Part shown: one piece after another, positions 44,549 to 54,224 of the stretch | Layout: each line of letters starts with the position of its first letter | Position numbering within the stretch: position 1 is the first letter of the stretch | The notes under the pieces: generated by a model | Databases searched by the model: none | Seen by the model: the letters and a program-made list of their open reading frames with translations, nothing else | What the model was told of the DNA's origin: nothing | Assembly (NCBI GenBank): GCA_005938025.2 | Contig: VCCI02000001.1 | Span: 992,001-1,056,000 of the forward strand | DNA from: Inquilinus sp. KBS0705 | GTDB lineage: Bacteria; Bacteroidota; Bacteroidia; Sphingobacteriales; Sphingobacteriaceae | Direction: 5' to 3' | Length of the DNA stretch: 64,000 nt | Translations under genes and position numbers: made by a program

Positions 44549-46912
44549 TTATTTAAGATAAACATAGGTGATTCCATCGCCGCCTCTATCTGCATGCTCG
44601 TCTTCCATACGGTCTACCTGGTCATACTTTTTCAGGTACTGTCGTATCATTTTACGCAGTATACCGTCGCCCTTGCCGTGCAGTATTTTAAGGTTGCCAA
44701 AACCCATCATTAACGCCCTATCAAACAGTTTTTCAATAGAGTGTAATGCATCTTCGGTACGCATGCCACGTACATCAATTTCGGGGCTAAAGTTAGCAAT
44801 ATCGCCGGTATGGCTAATACCTGCTCGTCTCAATTCTTTGGGCACAGCAGCCTTTGCCACTTTTTGTACACGCTTACGTTTTACAACGGTGCGTAACTCG
44901 CCCATAGCAATAACTACATTGTCTTTGATCAATTCAATCACTTGCCCGGTCGTTTCGCCGTCGGTAAGTTTTACCCAGTCGCCTGGTTTAATCTCTTCAT
45001 CAGCATTTACAACTGGTTTAACAGGCTCGGTTTTTACGGTATTTTTTTGAAGTTCCGCCTGTAAGTTATCGCGCAATACTTTAGTTACTTCTTTATCGGC
45101 ATTGTTGCTTTTTATTTCAGCAATGGTGTTTTCAACCAGCTTATTAGCATTTAGGATAATGTTTTTAGCTTCCTGCTTAGCTTCTTTTATCAATACTTTC
45201 TTATTTTCATCCAAATAGCTTTTTAGCTTTTCGTTCTCGCTAAGTAATACGTCAACCCTGCGTTGCTGTTTATCCAGCTTTTGTTTGGTATCAAATATCT
45301 CCTTTTTCTCGCGTTCAAGGTCAACAAGAAGGCTATCAACCTTTTTTTGTCCGCTACTTATTTTATTACGGGCCAGGTTAAGTACGTTTTGCGGCAGGCC
45401 TATTTTTTGGGCTATTTCAAAAGCATACGAACTGCCAGGCTTGCCAACTTCCAGCATGTAAAGCGGCCTCATTTGCTGGTTGTCAAACAACATCGAAGCA
45501 TTTTCTATCCCTTCGATATTGCTTGCAAATATTTTTAGGTTTGAGTAGTGGGTAGTTACCATTCCCCTTACCTTTTTTTGGTTTAGGGCTTCAAGCACGG
45601 CTTCGGCAATAGGTCCGCCAAATTGAGGATCAGTACCCGTACCAAATTCATCTATCAATATTAACGTTTTGCCGTTCGCATTCTCTACAAAGTTCTTCAT
45701 TTTGCTTAGGTGTGCGCTGTAAGTACTCAGGTCGCTTTCAATCGACTGGTCATCGCCAATATCAACAAAAAGCTGTTTAAATACTCCTGTTACGCTATCG
45801 GCGCTGGCAGGTATCAATAGCCCGGCCTGAACCATTATTTGTAACAGACCAACCGTTTTCATACAAACCGATTTACCACCCGCATTAGGGCCTGATACTA
45901 CAATAATGCGCGTACTATCATCTATCTGTACATTTAGCGGCACCACTGTCTTGCTTTCCTTTTTAAAATTGAGGAATAATAGCGGATGGCGTGCATTAAA
46001 TAGCTTAAGCCTTGCCTCGTTCACTACTTTTGGCATTTCGGCTTCAATATCAATAGCAAACAGCGCCTTGGCACGCACAAAATCAAGTTTGGTGAGCAAG
46101 CTGTGGTACGATAATAATAATGGCACATAAGGCCTCAAATCGTCTGTTAAAAGCGTTAGTATTTTGATGATCTCGCGCCGGCGTTCAAACTCCAAATCGC
46201 GGATATGGTTGTTAAGCGAAAAAACTTCCTCCGGTTCTAAATAAACGGTTTGGCCGGATGCTGATTCATCGTGAATAAAGCCCTTAACTTTACGTTTGTT
46301 TTCAGCAAGTAAGGGTATACATAAGCGGCCATCGCGTATGGTCAATGATCCATCGGCCGTCCAGTTATTTGCAGATGCAGCTTTGAATATCTGGTCTATC
46401 TTTTTCCTGGCTTCTTGTTCGGCTTTAGCAATTCCCGATGTAATATCTGATAATTGACGGGTAGCGTTTTGCCTGATTTTACCTTTTGTATCAATAACCT
46501 GATCTATCTTTTTTAAAATGGCTTTTTCTATGGGCAAGTGCTCAAAAAGCGCCTCCAAATTCGGATATATTCCCGTACGGTCGTTAAAATAAGCTATTAC
46601 AGCAAATACGGTGGTTAACGATGCCTGTACCTGAAAAAAATCTTCTTCTGATAAAAATGCGCCTTCTATACGGGCCTTATTAGCTAAGGATTTGATATCA
46701 TAAAAATGGTTAATTGGCAAGGCATCATCATTTTGCAGTATGTTTTTAAACTCGTTTGCCTGGTTCAAAAATTTAGCAATCTGATCATAGTTGGCCATTA
46801 CCTGTATCTTATCAACCATTTGCTGGCCCATAACACTCAGGCAGTGCGCCTTAATTAATTCCTTTATCTCGATAAAACCCAGTTTATCTGCACTGTTATT
46901 AGGGTATAGCAT
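44549..46912 (-). CDS. mutS2: Endonuclease MutS2
   Basis: 787 residues. MutS paralogue without the mismatch-recognition domain: lever/clamp, then ATPase with Walker A VSGPNAGGKSVCMKTVGLLQ, Walker B TLILIDEFGTGTDP and the conserved THYSNLK. A C-terminal coiled-coil region and SMR nuclease domain follow (DVRGMRTEDALHSIEKLFDR, ILHGKGDGILRKMIRQYLKK). The SMR motif (D-x-R-G and H-G-x-G) is intact. Known to suppress recombination or rescue collided ribosomes in various bacteria. Overlaps the DUF4296 gene by 14 bp. Confidence 0.95.
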   Translation of the reverse strand: MLYPNNSADKLGFIEIKELIKAHCLSVMGQQMVDKIQVMANYDQIAKFLNQANEFKNILQNDDALPINHFYDIKSLANKARIEGAFLSEEDFFQVQASLTTVFAVIAYFNDRTGIYPNLEALFEHLPIEKAILKKIDQVIDTKGKIRQNATRQLSDITSGIAKAEQEARKKIDQIFKAASANNWTADGSLTIRDGRLCIPLLAENKRKVKGFIHDESASGQTVYLEPEEVFSLNNHIRDLEFERRREIIKILTLLTDDLRPYVPLLLSYHSLLTKLDFVRAKALFAIDIEAEMPKVVNEARLKLFNARHPLLFLNFKKESKTVVPLNVQIDDSTRIIVVSGPNAGGKSVCMKTVGLLQIMVQAGLLIPASADSVTGVFKQLFVDIGDDQSIESDLSTYSAHLSKMKNFVENANGKTLILIDEFGTGTDPQFGGPIAEAVLEALNQKKVRGMVTTHYSNLKIFASNIEGIENASMLFDNQQMRPLYMLEVGKPGSSYAFEIAQKIGLPQNVLNLARNKISSGQKKVDSLLVDLEREKKEIFDTKQKLDKQQRRVDVLLSENEKLKSYLDENKKVLIKEAKQEAKNIILNANKLVENTIAEIKSNNADKEVTKVLRDNLQAELQKNTVKTEPVKPVVNADEEIKPGDWVKLTDGETTGQVIELIKDNVVIAMGELRTVVKRKRVQKVAKAAVPKELRRAGISHTGDIANFSPEIDVRGMRTEDALHSIEKLFDRALMMGFGNLKILHGKGDGILRKMIRQYLKKYDQVDRMEDEHADRGGDGITYVYLK

Positions 46913-47276
46913 TTTTTGGGCTTTTTTTAGTGCCGATCTTATTTAGCGAATCGGTTTTAGATTTAATATTGTCTGATACCTGGTTGTAGATATCCTCTAT
47001 TACTTCGGGCTGGGTAGTGTAATATTGAAAGCTTTTTTTAAATAAACTACTGTTAGTATGGTATTTTTTGAATACAACGCCGTATTTAGATGCTCCGTAT
47101 TTGTACAGGCTATCCTTATCTTGCGGTATATTAGAAAGTTCGCCGTCAACTATATGGATATCAGTTAACAGGCGTATCATTTGGGGCTTGGCTATTATTC
47201 CAGCAGGGGTTTTATCTGTATCGCATGCTATTAAAACAAGCAATACTGAAAAAAACAAGATTATATATTTATGCAT
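46899..47276 (-). CDS. DUF4296 lipoprotein
   Basis: 125 residues from the ATG at 47276 (MHKYIILFFSVLLVLIACDT; lipobox LVLIAC). The longer upstream frame lacks a good start. DUF4296 pattern: MIRLLTDIHIVDGELSNIPQ, YGASKYGVVFKKYHTNSSLF and KSFQYYTTQPEVIEDIYNQV. Function unknown; a Bacteroidota-specific lipoprotein, here translationally coupled to mutS2 by a 14-bp overlap. A -7 box (TAAATTTG, minus strand, 47308-47301) is 25 nt upstream. Confidence 0.85.
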   Translation of the reverse strand: MHKYIILFFSVLLVLIACDTDKTPAGIIAKPQMIRLLTDIHIVDGELSNIPQDKDSLYKYGASKYGVVFKKYHTNSSLFKKSFQYYTTQPEVIEDIYNQVSDNIKSKTDSLNKIGTKKSPKNAIP

Positions 47277-47300
47277 TCTGTAATTTAGCGGTTTTAAAAG

Positions 47301-47308
47301 CAAATTTA
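47301..47308 (-). promoter_or_regulatory. -7 box for DUF4296-mutS2 transcript
   Basis: TAAATTTG on the minus strand, matching TAnnTTTG, within the 39-bp divergent space to the YggS gene. Confidence 0.45.
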
Positions 47309-47315
47309 CGGATAA

Positions 47316-48005
47316 ATGAGCATTGCAGATAATATCAATAATTTAAAAAAGGAAACAAGTGAAATAAACGTCACTCTACTGGCAGTTTCTAAAACTAAAC
47401 CGGCAGAAGATATTATGCAGGCTTACGATGCGGGGCAGCGATTATTTGGCGAAAACCATGTACAAGAAATGGTTGAAAAATACGAACAGTTGCCAAAAGA
47501 TATTGAATGGCACCAAATTGGCCATTTACAAACCAACAAGGTAAAGTATATCGCGCCATTTGTAAGCATGATACAATCTGTAGATAGCCTTAAATTACTG
47601 CAGGAAATAAACAAACATGCAGCAAAAAGCAACAGGGTGATCGATTGCCTTTTGCAGATATATATAGCAGACGAAGAAACCAAATATGGCTTGGGCTTTG
47701 ACGAAGCTATTGAACTATTAAGAAGCGACGAGTTTGCCGGGCTAAAAAATGTGCGCATACGCGGGCTAATGGGTATAGCTACCAATACTTCGACCGAAAG
47801 GCAGATAAAAGCCGAGTACTACGAACTAAAAACTTTTTTTGATGGCATTAAAACAAGCTTTTTCAGAAAAGAAGACTCATTTGATACTATATCTATGGGT
47901 ATGTCGTCTGATTATAAGATAGCGATAGAGCAAGGCAGTAATATGGTAAGGTTGGGTAGTAATATATTTGGCACCAGGATAACCAAGCATTATAAAAATA
48001 ACTAA
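47316..48005 (+). CDS. YggS-family PLP-binding protein (PLP homeostasis)
   Basis: 229 residues, the usual YggS/PROSC length. PLP lysine in LLAVSKTKPAEDI; FGENHVQEMVEKYEQLPKDIEWHQIGHLQTNKVKYIAPFV is diagnostic; LQIYIADEETKYGLG, GIRGLMGIAT-like VRIRGLMGIATN and SMGMSSDYKIAIEQGSNMVRLGSNIFG complete the family. Controls free PLP levels and indirectly amino acid metabolism. Ends with an overlap of one base (TAATG) with the GNAT gene. Confidence 0.95.
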   Translation: MSIADNINNLKKETSEINVTLLAVSKTKPAEDIMQAYDAGQRLFGENHVQEMVEKYEQLPKDIEWHQIGHLQTNKVKYIAPFVSMIQSVDSLKLLQEINKHAAKSNRVIDCLLQIYIADEETKYGLGFDEAIELLRSDEFAGLKNVRIRGLMGIATNTSTERQIKAEYYELKTFFDGIKTSFFRKEDSFDTISMGMSSDYKIAIEQGSNMVRLGSNIFGTRITKHYKNN

Positions 48006-48475
48006 TGAACAATATAAACTTAAGGATAGCGGTAAAGGAAGACTGTACGCGGTTACTGGAACTGGTAAACGAACTTGCTGTATACGAGAAAGCTCCGGAG
48101 GAAGTAACCGTAACAATAGCTGAGTTTGAAGATGCGGGCTTTGGCAATAAGCCAGTTTGGAAAGCATTTGTAGCAGAAAATGATGGGGTTATAATTGGTT
48201 TTGCTTTGTATTACATCCGCTATTCAACATGGAAAGGTTGCAGGTTATACCTTGAAGATTTAATTGTGACTGAAGAATGGCGCGGCAAACGAGTTGGCAA
48301 ACTTTTATTTGATCGCCTGATACAGGAAACCGCCGAATTGGGCTTTAGCGGCATGGTTTGGCAAGTACTGGATTGGAACGAACCGGCTATTAACTTTTAC
48401 CGAAAATATAATGCTGCAATAGAAGCGGGATGGTTAAACGCATCTTTATCTAAAGAGCAGATATTAAATTATTAG
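48005..48475 (+). CDS. GNAT acetyltransferase, spermidine/diamine-type
   Basis: 156 residues. Acetyl-CoA motif VTEEWRGKRVGKLLFDRLIQ (R-G-K-x-x-G-x), preceded by GCRLYLEDLIV; C-terminal WQVLDWNEPAINFYRKYNA is the W-N-x-P-A-x-x-F-Y pattern of diamine/thialysine acetyltransferases (SSAT-like). Substrate is therefore possibly a polyamine or thialysine. Start codon overlaps the yggS stop. Confidence 0.88.
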   Translation: MNNINLRIAVKEDCTRLLELVNELAVYEKAPEEVTVTIAEFEDAGFGNKPVWKAFVAENDGVIIGFALYYIRYSTWKGCRLYLEDLIVTEEWRGKRVGKLLFDRLIQETAELGFSGMVWQVLDWNEPAINFYRKYNAAIEAGWLNASLSKEQILNY

Positions 48476-48476
48476 T

Positions 48477-49298
48477 ATGAAAATAAGATTGTTGTTTTTG
48501 GCAGTGCTGCTAACCGGCTTAAGTGCATGCGAATGGGGCTCCCCTACTAAAAAGGCCCCGCATGATATATTTACCGATACGCTGGTTTATACTTACCAGG
48601 TAGTACATGAACGTGCAACTGATTGTGGTAACAAACCAGATAGTACTTGTAGCATTGTTAAAATCAAGTACCCTCTTTTTAAAACCGAACGGGCTTTAAA
48701 TGATACTATAAAAAACAGGTTACTGAACTTATTTACGGTTGATAATAAACCCGATACGGGATATAATTCCATGGCAAAACACTTTTTAAAATCCTATATC
48801 GATTTTAAAAAGCAAAACCCCGAATCGGTAATGTATTATACCTTAGATAGCTACGCTAAAGTAATTGAGCAAGATTCTGGCTTGGTTGCTGTAGAGTATG
48901 GGGGATATACTTTTCAGGGAGGCGCACACGGTGCAAGTTTTACAGGTTATATTAACTGGGGAGTAAACAGTAAAAAGAATGTTGTGCTTGATGATATTTT
49001 AAAACCCGGAACTTATAACGAGTTTGTTAAAACTGCCGAACGGATATTCAGAAAAGATGAAAAATTGAAGGATACCTCATCCCTTGCACGCGATTACTTT
49101 TTTAAGGATAACAAATTTACATTGAATGATAATTATTCAATTACCCCGCTGGGTATTACTTTTATGTACAATCAGTACGAAATTAAACCTTACGCGGCAG
49201 GGCAAACAAAGTTATTTATCCCCTATCAACAAATAAAAAGCCTGATGCTTCCGGGATCGGTTGCGGCACAATACATAAAAAGAGATGCTGGTATTTAA
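48477..49298 (+). CDS. DUF3298-type lipoprotein
   Basis: 273 residues, lipoprotein signal MKIRLLFLAVLLTGLSAC (lipobox LSAC). N-terminal DUF4163-like part (YTYQVVHERATDCGNKPDST, IVKIKYPLFKTERALNDTIK) and C-terminal DUF3298 part (GITFMYNQYEIKPYAAGQTK LFIPYQQIKSLM), the arrangement of RsiV/PdaC-like periplasmic proteins that bind lysozyme or peptidoglycan. The catalytic machinery of a deacetylase is absent. Its last 14 bases overlap the aspartate kinase start. Confidence 0.82.
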   Translation: MKIRLLFLAVLLTGLSACEWGSPTKKAPHDIFTDTLVYTYQVVHERATDCGNKPDSTCSIVKIKYPLFKTERALNDTIKNRLLNLFTVDNKPDTGYNSMAKHFLKSYIDFKKQNPESVMYYTLDSYAKVIEQDSGLVAVEYGGYTFQGGAHGASFTGYINWGVNSKKNVVLDDILKPGTYNEFVKTAERIFRKDEKLKDTSSLARDYFFKDNKFTLNDNYSITPLGITFMYNQYEIKPYAAGQTKLFIPYQQIKSLMLPGSVAAQYIKRDAGI

Positions 49299-50541
49299 AT
49301 TCGGAGGCGCATCCATTAAAGATGCGGATGGTGTTATAAATCTGGGTAATGTTGTTAAACAGTATGCTGAGAATCAAATACTGGTTGTAGTATCGGCAAT
49401 GGGCAAAACCACAAATGCACTTGAAAAACTGGCCGATGCTTATGTAAATGGTACAGATGACCTTCATCCTATATTTGAAGAGCTAAAACAATATCACTAC
49501 GATATATTACACCAGCTTTTTGGTGACAACCACACGGTATTTGATGAAGTTGCCAATACTTTTGTAGAGATTGACTGGATGATAGAGGATGAGCCTCACG
49601 ATGATTACGATTTTATTTATGACCAGATTGTATCAGTTGGCGAATTAGTATCCACCCGTATCGTAAATGCATGGTTCAATCATGAAGGTATCACCAGTAA
49701 ATGGTTAGATGTGCGTGGATATATACATACTGATAATACCTATCGTGAGGGAGCTGTAGACTGGGATAAAACGCGCAGCAGTATTCAAAAAGATATTCCG
49801 GCATTGTTAACAAAAGGGATTGTAGTTACACAAGGGTTTTTAGGTGGTACATCAGAGAATTTTACCACTACCTTAGGTCGCGAAGGATCAGATTATACAG
49901 CATCAATATTGGCGGCTTGTTTAGCTGCTGAATCTGTTACCACATGGAAAGATGTGCCCGGTATACTTAACGCAGACCCTAAACTATTTAACGATACTGT
50001 TAAATTTGATGAACTAACTTACCAGGAAGCAATAGAAATGACCTATTATGGTGCCAGTGTAATTCATCCAAAAACTATAAAGCCGCTTCAAAACGCAAAT
50101 ATACCGCTGTTGGTAAAACCTTTTACCGATCCGGGTGCGCCGGGGACTGTTATTAAAGAAGGTGCTTTAAATGAGTTTAAAAAGCCGGTGATCATTATTA
50201 AACATAATCAGGTGCTGTTATCTATATCGGCTAACGATTACTCGTTTATCTCCGAAATTCATTTAAGCGAAATATTCAAGCAATTTGCAAAAAACCACGT
50301 AAAGGTAAATGTAATGCAAACATCAGCCTTAAGTTTTACTACCTGTATAGATTTTAACGCTGAACGATTTGGAAAGTTACTGACAGCTTTAAAAAGTGAT
50401 TTTAAGGTAAAATATAATGATGGCCTCACACTTATCACGTTAAGGCATTATACCAATGCAGCTATTGATGAATTAACCATCGGCAAAACCGTATTGATGA
50501 AACAAACCAACCGGAATACCGCGCAGATAGTAATTAAATAA
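49285..50541 (+). CDS. Aspartate kinase (monofunctional)
   Basis: 418 residues. Phosphorylates aspartate, entry to Lys, Thr and Met synthesis. KFGGASIKDADGV is the catalytic K-F-G-G-[TS]-S with Ala for the usual Thr/Ser; TTLGREGSDYTASILA (R-G-x-S-D), VPGILNADPKLF and ASVIHPKTIKPL follow in order. The C-terminal ~100 residues (LLSISANDYSFISEIHLSEI..., VMQTSALSFTTCID) form the ACT domains. No homoserine dehydrogenase fusion. Translationally coupled to the DUF3298 gene. Confidence 0.92.
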   Translation: MLVFKFGGASIKDADGVINLGNVVKQYAENQILVVVSAMGKTTNALEKLADAYVNGTDDLHPIFEELKQYHYDILHQLFGDNHTVFDEVANTFVEIDWMIEDEPHDDYDFIYDQIVSVGELVSTRIVNAWFNHEGITSKWLDVRGYIHTDNTYREGAVDWDKTRSSIQKDIPALLTKGIVVTQGFLGGTSENFTTTLGREGSDYTASILAACLAAESVTTWKDVPGILNADPKLFNDTVKFDELTYQEAIEMTYYGASVIHPKTIKPLQNANIPLLVKPFTDPGAPGTVIKEGALNEFKKPVIIIKHNQVLLSISANDYSFISEIHLSEIFKQFAKNHVKVNVMQTSALSFTTCIDFNAERFGKLLTALKSDFKVKYNDGLTLITLRHYTNAAIDELTIGKTVLMKQTNRNTAQIVIK

Positions 50542-50554
50542 TTACCATACTTTA

Positions 50555-51253
50555 TTATAATAAGGTTAATAACCAGCAGCTTAAAGCGGCGGCCCCTGTA
50601 TTTGCAAAGTTTACGGCATCATTGTTTAAATGATCTTTTCGTTCTAATGTAGCACCCAAAGCTGAATCTGTTAGATTACCTATGGTGCCTGCTATAACGA
50701 TATACCAGCAACCTATGTCAAAGCCAAAGCCAAGCCCATAAATAATAGCGATTATGGCAGAGCCAACAACGCCAATCAAAGTACCTTCTATGCTTATAAC
50801 CCCGTTATAGCCCTTCTTATCTGGTCTAAGACTGATGATGTTATAAAACCTCCGGCCATAAACCATACCCAATTCAGACGATAGTGTGTCAGCTATTGCC
50901 GATGCAAAAGCCGCCGCCATTAGCAGGCCGAACAAAGGTGCAACATCAGGTACAAGTTTCATCAACAAGCCAAATAACGCAGCTATTGCACCATTAGCTA
51001 ATACCTGGCCGGTATTACGTTTTTCACTATCGCTTGTTGCTTGCTTTCTGTTTTTCTTCCAGCTTGTGGCAAGTGTGCTAAGTACAAAAAAAACACCTAA
51101 CATACTTATTCCGGTAAATCCTGCCCCTAAAAATATAAACAAAGCTACCACGCCACCGGTTAATGTACCCGCAAGAGTTAGCTTGCCGGCTTTATAGCTT
51201 GCAAACATGATAACGATCAATACAAATACGAACACAAGATGATTAGCTGACAT
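50555..51253 (-). CDS. DUF92 membrane protein (TMEM19/VTE6 family)
   Basis: 232 residues, about five hydrophobic segments (LVFVFVLIVIMFASYKAGKL, GGVVALFIFLGAGFTGISML). DUF92 signature: ASAIADTLSSELGMVYGRRFYNIISLRP, GVISIEGTLIGVVGSAIIAI and AGTIGNLTDSALGATLERK. Plant and cyanobacterial members (VTE6) phosphorylate phytyl phosphate, so an isoprenoid-phosphate kinase activity is possible, but it has not been shown for Bacteroidota. Convergent with the aspartate kinase gene. Confidence 0.87.
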   Translation of the reverse strand: MSANHLVFVFVLIVIMFASYKAGKLTLAGTLTGGVVALFIFLGAGFTGISMLGVFFVLSTLATSWKKNRKQATSDSEKRNTGQVLANGAIAALFGLLMKLVPDVAPLFGLLMAAAFASAIADTLSSELGMVYGRRFYNIISLRPDKKGYNGVISIEGTLIGVVGSAIIAIIYGLGFGFDIGCWYIVIAGTIGNLTDSALGATLERKDHLNNDAVNFANTGAAALSCWLLTLL

Positions 51254-51301
51254 GATATTTCAAACCTAAAAAATATTATGAAATAAGCTAATACTACAAA
51301 C

Positions 51302-51335
51302 AAAAAACGCCCGGCATTATGCGCGGGCGTTTATA
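51302..51335 (-). terminator. terminator of minus-strand lipoprotein gene
   Basis: AAACGCCCG (51305-51313) pairs with CGGGCGTTT (51324-51332); on the minus strand it is followed by a T-run. 9-bp perfect stem. Confidence 0.88.
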
Positions 51336-51368
51336 TTGAAAGGCATTCAGCCGATAATGTAACGATAA

Positions 51369-51932
51369 TTATTTAGCGGCAAATGTATACGGCAATGCGT
51401 TAAATGCACCCGAGGCAACATTGGCAACGTCAATCGAAATGATATTGCCACTGCCATCATAATTAATTTTACGAGATGTAAAGCTGTAAGTACCTGTAAT
51501 GGTCTTTTTATCTGTGTCAACAGCTGTTATTGTAACTGTACCAGAACCGGGCTCTACAGCACCATATTGGGTAAAAACATAATTACCAGAGCCATCTTTG
51601 GTTTGCACATAATATTTTATAGCAACGGTAGCCGCACTATCAACTTTATAGGTACCTAAAGTAAAATCGTCGCTGTTTGAAGGCGTAGGATCAGTTACCG
51701 ATGCGGTTATTTTCTTTTGAGTTTTTTGGCCCGAAAAAGAAAACACTCTTTTATTTGAAGCAGCAGTATAATTTATTGATGCAGATAAAGTATCGGGTGC
51801 CCATAAATTACCGCCTATGTATGCTTGTAGTATATAAGTGGTGGTATCGGTAGTAGTAGCTTTATCTTTTTTGCAATTTGATAATAAAAATACAGCAGGT
51901 ATAACAAGGATAAATAGTAATTTTTTGTTCAT
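51369..51932 (-). CDS. Lipoprotein, DUF6252-like
   Basis: 187 residues, lipoprotein signal MNKKLLFILVIPAVFLLSNC (C20) with KKDKATTTDTTT linker. The body (YILQAYIGGNLWAPDTLSAS, DDFTLGTYKVDSAATVAIKY, GTVTITAVDTDKKTITGTYSF) follows the DUF6252 pattern of short beta-rich Bacteroidota lipoproteins: an initial A-x-I-(D/G)-G-x-x-W-x-A/P strand and a GT.tIT..D...k...GTFsF strand. Role unknown, likely surface or periplasmic. Confidence 0.75.
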   Translation of the reverse strand: MNKKLLFILVIPAVFLLSNCKKDKATTTDTTTYILQAYIGGNLWAPDTLSASINYTAASNKRVFSFSGQKTQKKITASVTDPTPSNSDDFTLGTYKVDSAATVAIKYYVQTKDGSGNYVFTQYGAVEPGSGTVTITAVDTDKKTITGTYSFTSRKINYDGSGNIISIDVANVASGAFNALPYTFAAK

Positions 51933-52253
51933 TATAATTATAATTTGGGCCGAAACTAATATGTTTTATCGTTAAAAAAAGCTATTTCACATTTTTTAAC
52001 AGTTTTGTTTTATGTGAAAAGTTTAAACGTGCGAATATACTTTTAATTATAAGGTAGTTTAATGTAAAATATAGTTTTGCCTATTTTACTTTCAAACTAA
52101 AGTCGGGGTCCAAAATGCTGCTCTGCCTACCTACCCTTTGTAGTGGTAAACATCGTATAAGTACTCTGTTTTTTAATTAATTGTATATAACACGTGTGTT
52201 GTGCTTTAAAATGATGTGTTTAATCTATCTTTAGGATACTTAAGCCACTATAT
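51933..52253. other. 321-bp divergent intergenic region
   Basis: Separates the lipoprotein gene and the M1 peptidase gene. TTTCACAT (51985-51992) and ATGTGAAA (52012-52019) form an 8-bp inverted repeat with a 19-nt spacer. Candidate -7-like boxes are TAGTTTCG (minus, near 51951) and TATCTTTA (plus, near 52232). No RNA gene seen. Confidence 0.45.
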
Positions 52254-54218
52254 ATGTACATCCTTTTACCATTTAAAAAACTAACCAAACTTGCTTTGCT
52301 CACTGCATTAGTTTTTACGGTTTATTCTTCATACAGCCAATCGAAATACAAACCGGCTGACTTATTTGGCGCCTTGCCTGTACTACCTCCGGGTAATGAG
52401 TATCGGACAGCCACCGGAGAGCCCGGGCCATCGTATTGGCAAAACCAAGCAGACTACCTAATAGATGTAGCGCTCGATGACAAACGGGATGTCATCAATG
52501 GCACAGTTACAATTACATATACTAATAATAGCCCTAAAGCATTGCCTGTTTTATGGCTTCAGTTAGAGCAAAATGTGTTTAAGAAAGATTCAAAGGGTAT
52601 ACAATCGGGTCTTTTTCTTTATAAAAATAGCTCAGAACAAACTACCGACGGCGGGTATCAAATTGAGCACATTAAACAAACAGATAACAAAGCCGATATA
52701 AATTATCATATATATGATACACGTATGCAATTGCTATTGGCTCAACCTTTAAAAAGCGGTAGCAAGATCAGTTTCAGCATTAGATACAGTTATAAGTTCC
52801 CGAATAATTATAAGAATGCTGATTTTTTAGTGAACCGTACGGATATGTTGGCTACTAAAAATGGCAATATATACGCTGTAGCCCAATGGTATCCCCGAAT
52901 GGCTGTATTGGATGATGTTGAAGGGTGGAACACACTACCCTATTTAGGCAATGGCGAATTTTACCTTGATTACGGTGATTACAGGGTTAATATAACAGTT
53001 CCATCTTCCTATATTGTAGAAGGCTCAGGCGACCTTATCAATGCCGACGAGGTTTTAACTCCTATACAATTAAAACGATGGGAAACAGCCAAGGAAAGCA
53101 CCACGCCTGTGTTTATACGCACCGCAAAGGAAGTTACTGAGCTTTCTTCCCGGCCATCTACCCCTACCTGCACCTGGAAATATAAAATGGATAATACCAG
53201 GGACTTTGCGTGGACCGCCTCAAAATCCTTTATATGGGAAGCGCTGAGTTTTAAGTTAAATACAGGTAAAAGTGTAATTGGCAGTTCGTTATACCCTATT
53301 GAGTCTGACAAAGCCCGTAGCTGGAAAAGCTCGTCCGAATACATCAAATTTACGTTGCAAAATTTTTCTGATCACTGGTACGAATACCCTTATAACAAAG
53401 TTGTTAACGTGGCATCAAACCTTGATGGTATGGAGTACCCCGGGATGGTTTTTTGTGCTGCAAAAGATACTGGAAACATGTATTGGGCGGTGGTGAACCA
53501 CGAACTGGGGCATACCATTTTCCCGATGGTTGTTGGCAGCAACGAGCGCAAATACGCCTGGATGGACGAGGGCTTTAACTTGTTTGTAGATAATATAATG
53601 ACCAAGGAGTTTAACAAAGGAGAGTTTATTGGCTATGCCGAGATAGACAGCCCTTTAATATCGCTGTTTTCTGAAAGGTTACTACCTATTGTTAGCCGGC
53701 CGGACGCAATACCCGGTAACCAGGTGTACCCTATTCAATATCAAAAAACGGCTTATCTATTAGCCTTGCTGCGTAATCATATTTTAGACACAGAACGGTT
53801 TGATGCAGCATTCAAAAAGTACATTAACGATTGGGCGTACAAGCACCCCACTCCCTGGGACTTTTTCAGAAGTATGGATAACTCATCCGGCGAAGATTTA
53901 AGTTGGTTCTGGAAATCGATGTTCTTAGAGAACTACAGGGTCGATCAAAAGGTTGAAAAGGTTGAACAGCCAGCTAAAGGAAACGCTATAATTACTATCG
54001 CAAATTTGGAGCGTGCCGCTATGCCGCTTGATGTTGAAATTGTTTATACTGACGGATCAAAAGAGCAGCATACTTTTCCGGTAGAGATATGGCAGTATCA
54101 AACCCAATACACTTTTACAGCTGATAAAAATTCGGATATCGCAAAAGTGACAATCGACCCGGTCCATATATACCCCGATGTGAATAGGAAGAATAATGTC
54201 TACATAAGCAAACGATAA
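52254..54218 (+). CDS. M1-family zinc metallopeptidase
   Basis: 654 residues. Signal region MYILLPFKKLTKLALLTALVFTVYSSYSQS. Aminopeptidase N-type gluzincin: zinc motif HELGH (H416, E417, H420) and third ligand Glu about residue 439 (AWMDEGFN), the family W-x-x-E-G-F pattern. GMEYPGMVF replaces the usual GAMEN exopeptidase loop, a common feature of Bacteroidota M1-like secreted enzymes. N-terminal saddle and C-terminal domains are present. Likely secreted or periplasmic, degrading peptides. Confidence 0.88.
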   Translation: MYILLPFKKLTKLALLTALVFTVYSSYSQSKYKPADLFGALPVLPPGNEYRTATGEPGPSYWQNQADYLIDVALDDKRDVINGTVTITYTNNSPKALPVLWLQLEQNVFKKDSKGIQSGLFLYKNSSEQTTDGGYQIEHIKQTDNKADINYHIYDTRMQLLLAQPLKSGSKISFSIRYSYKFPNNYKNADFLVNRTDMLATKNGNIYAVAQWYPRMAVLDDVEGWNTLPYLGNGEFYLDYGDYRVNITVPSSYIVEGSGDLINADEVLTPIQLKRWETAKESTTPVFIRTAKEVTELSSRPSTPTCTWKYKMDNTRDFAWTASKSFIWEALSFKLNTGKSVIGSSLYPIESDKARSWKSSSEYIKFTLQNFSDHWYEYPYNKVVNVASNLDGMEYPGMVFCAAKDTGNMYWAVVNHELGHTIFPMVVGSNERKYAWMDEGFNLFVDNIMTKEFNKGEFIGYAEIDSPLISLFSERLLPIVSRPDAIPGNQVYPIQYQKTAYLLALLRNHILDTERFDAAFKKYINDWAYKHPTPWDFFRSMDNSSGEDLSWFWKSMFLENYRVDQKVEKVEQPAKGNAIITIANLERAAMPLDVEIVYTDGSKEQHTFPVEIWQYQTQYTFTADKNSDIAKVTIDPVHIYPDVNRKNNVYISKR

Positions 54219-54224
54219 CAATTT

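Noticed and set aside
44568-45050. 160-aa plus-strand ORF opposite mutS2
   Set aside because: Antisense shadow of the SMR domain coding region.
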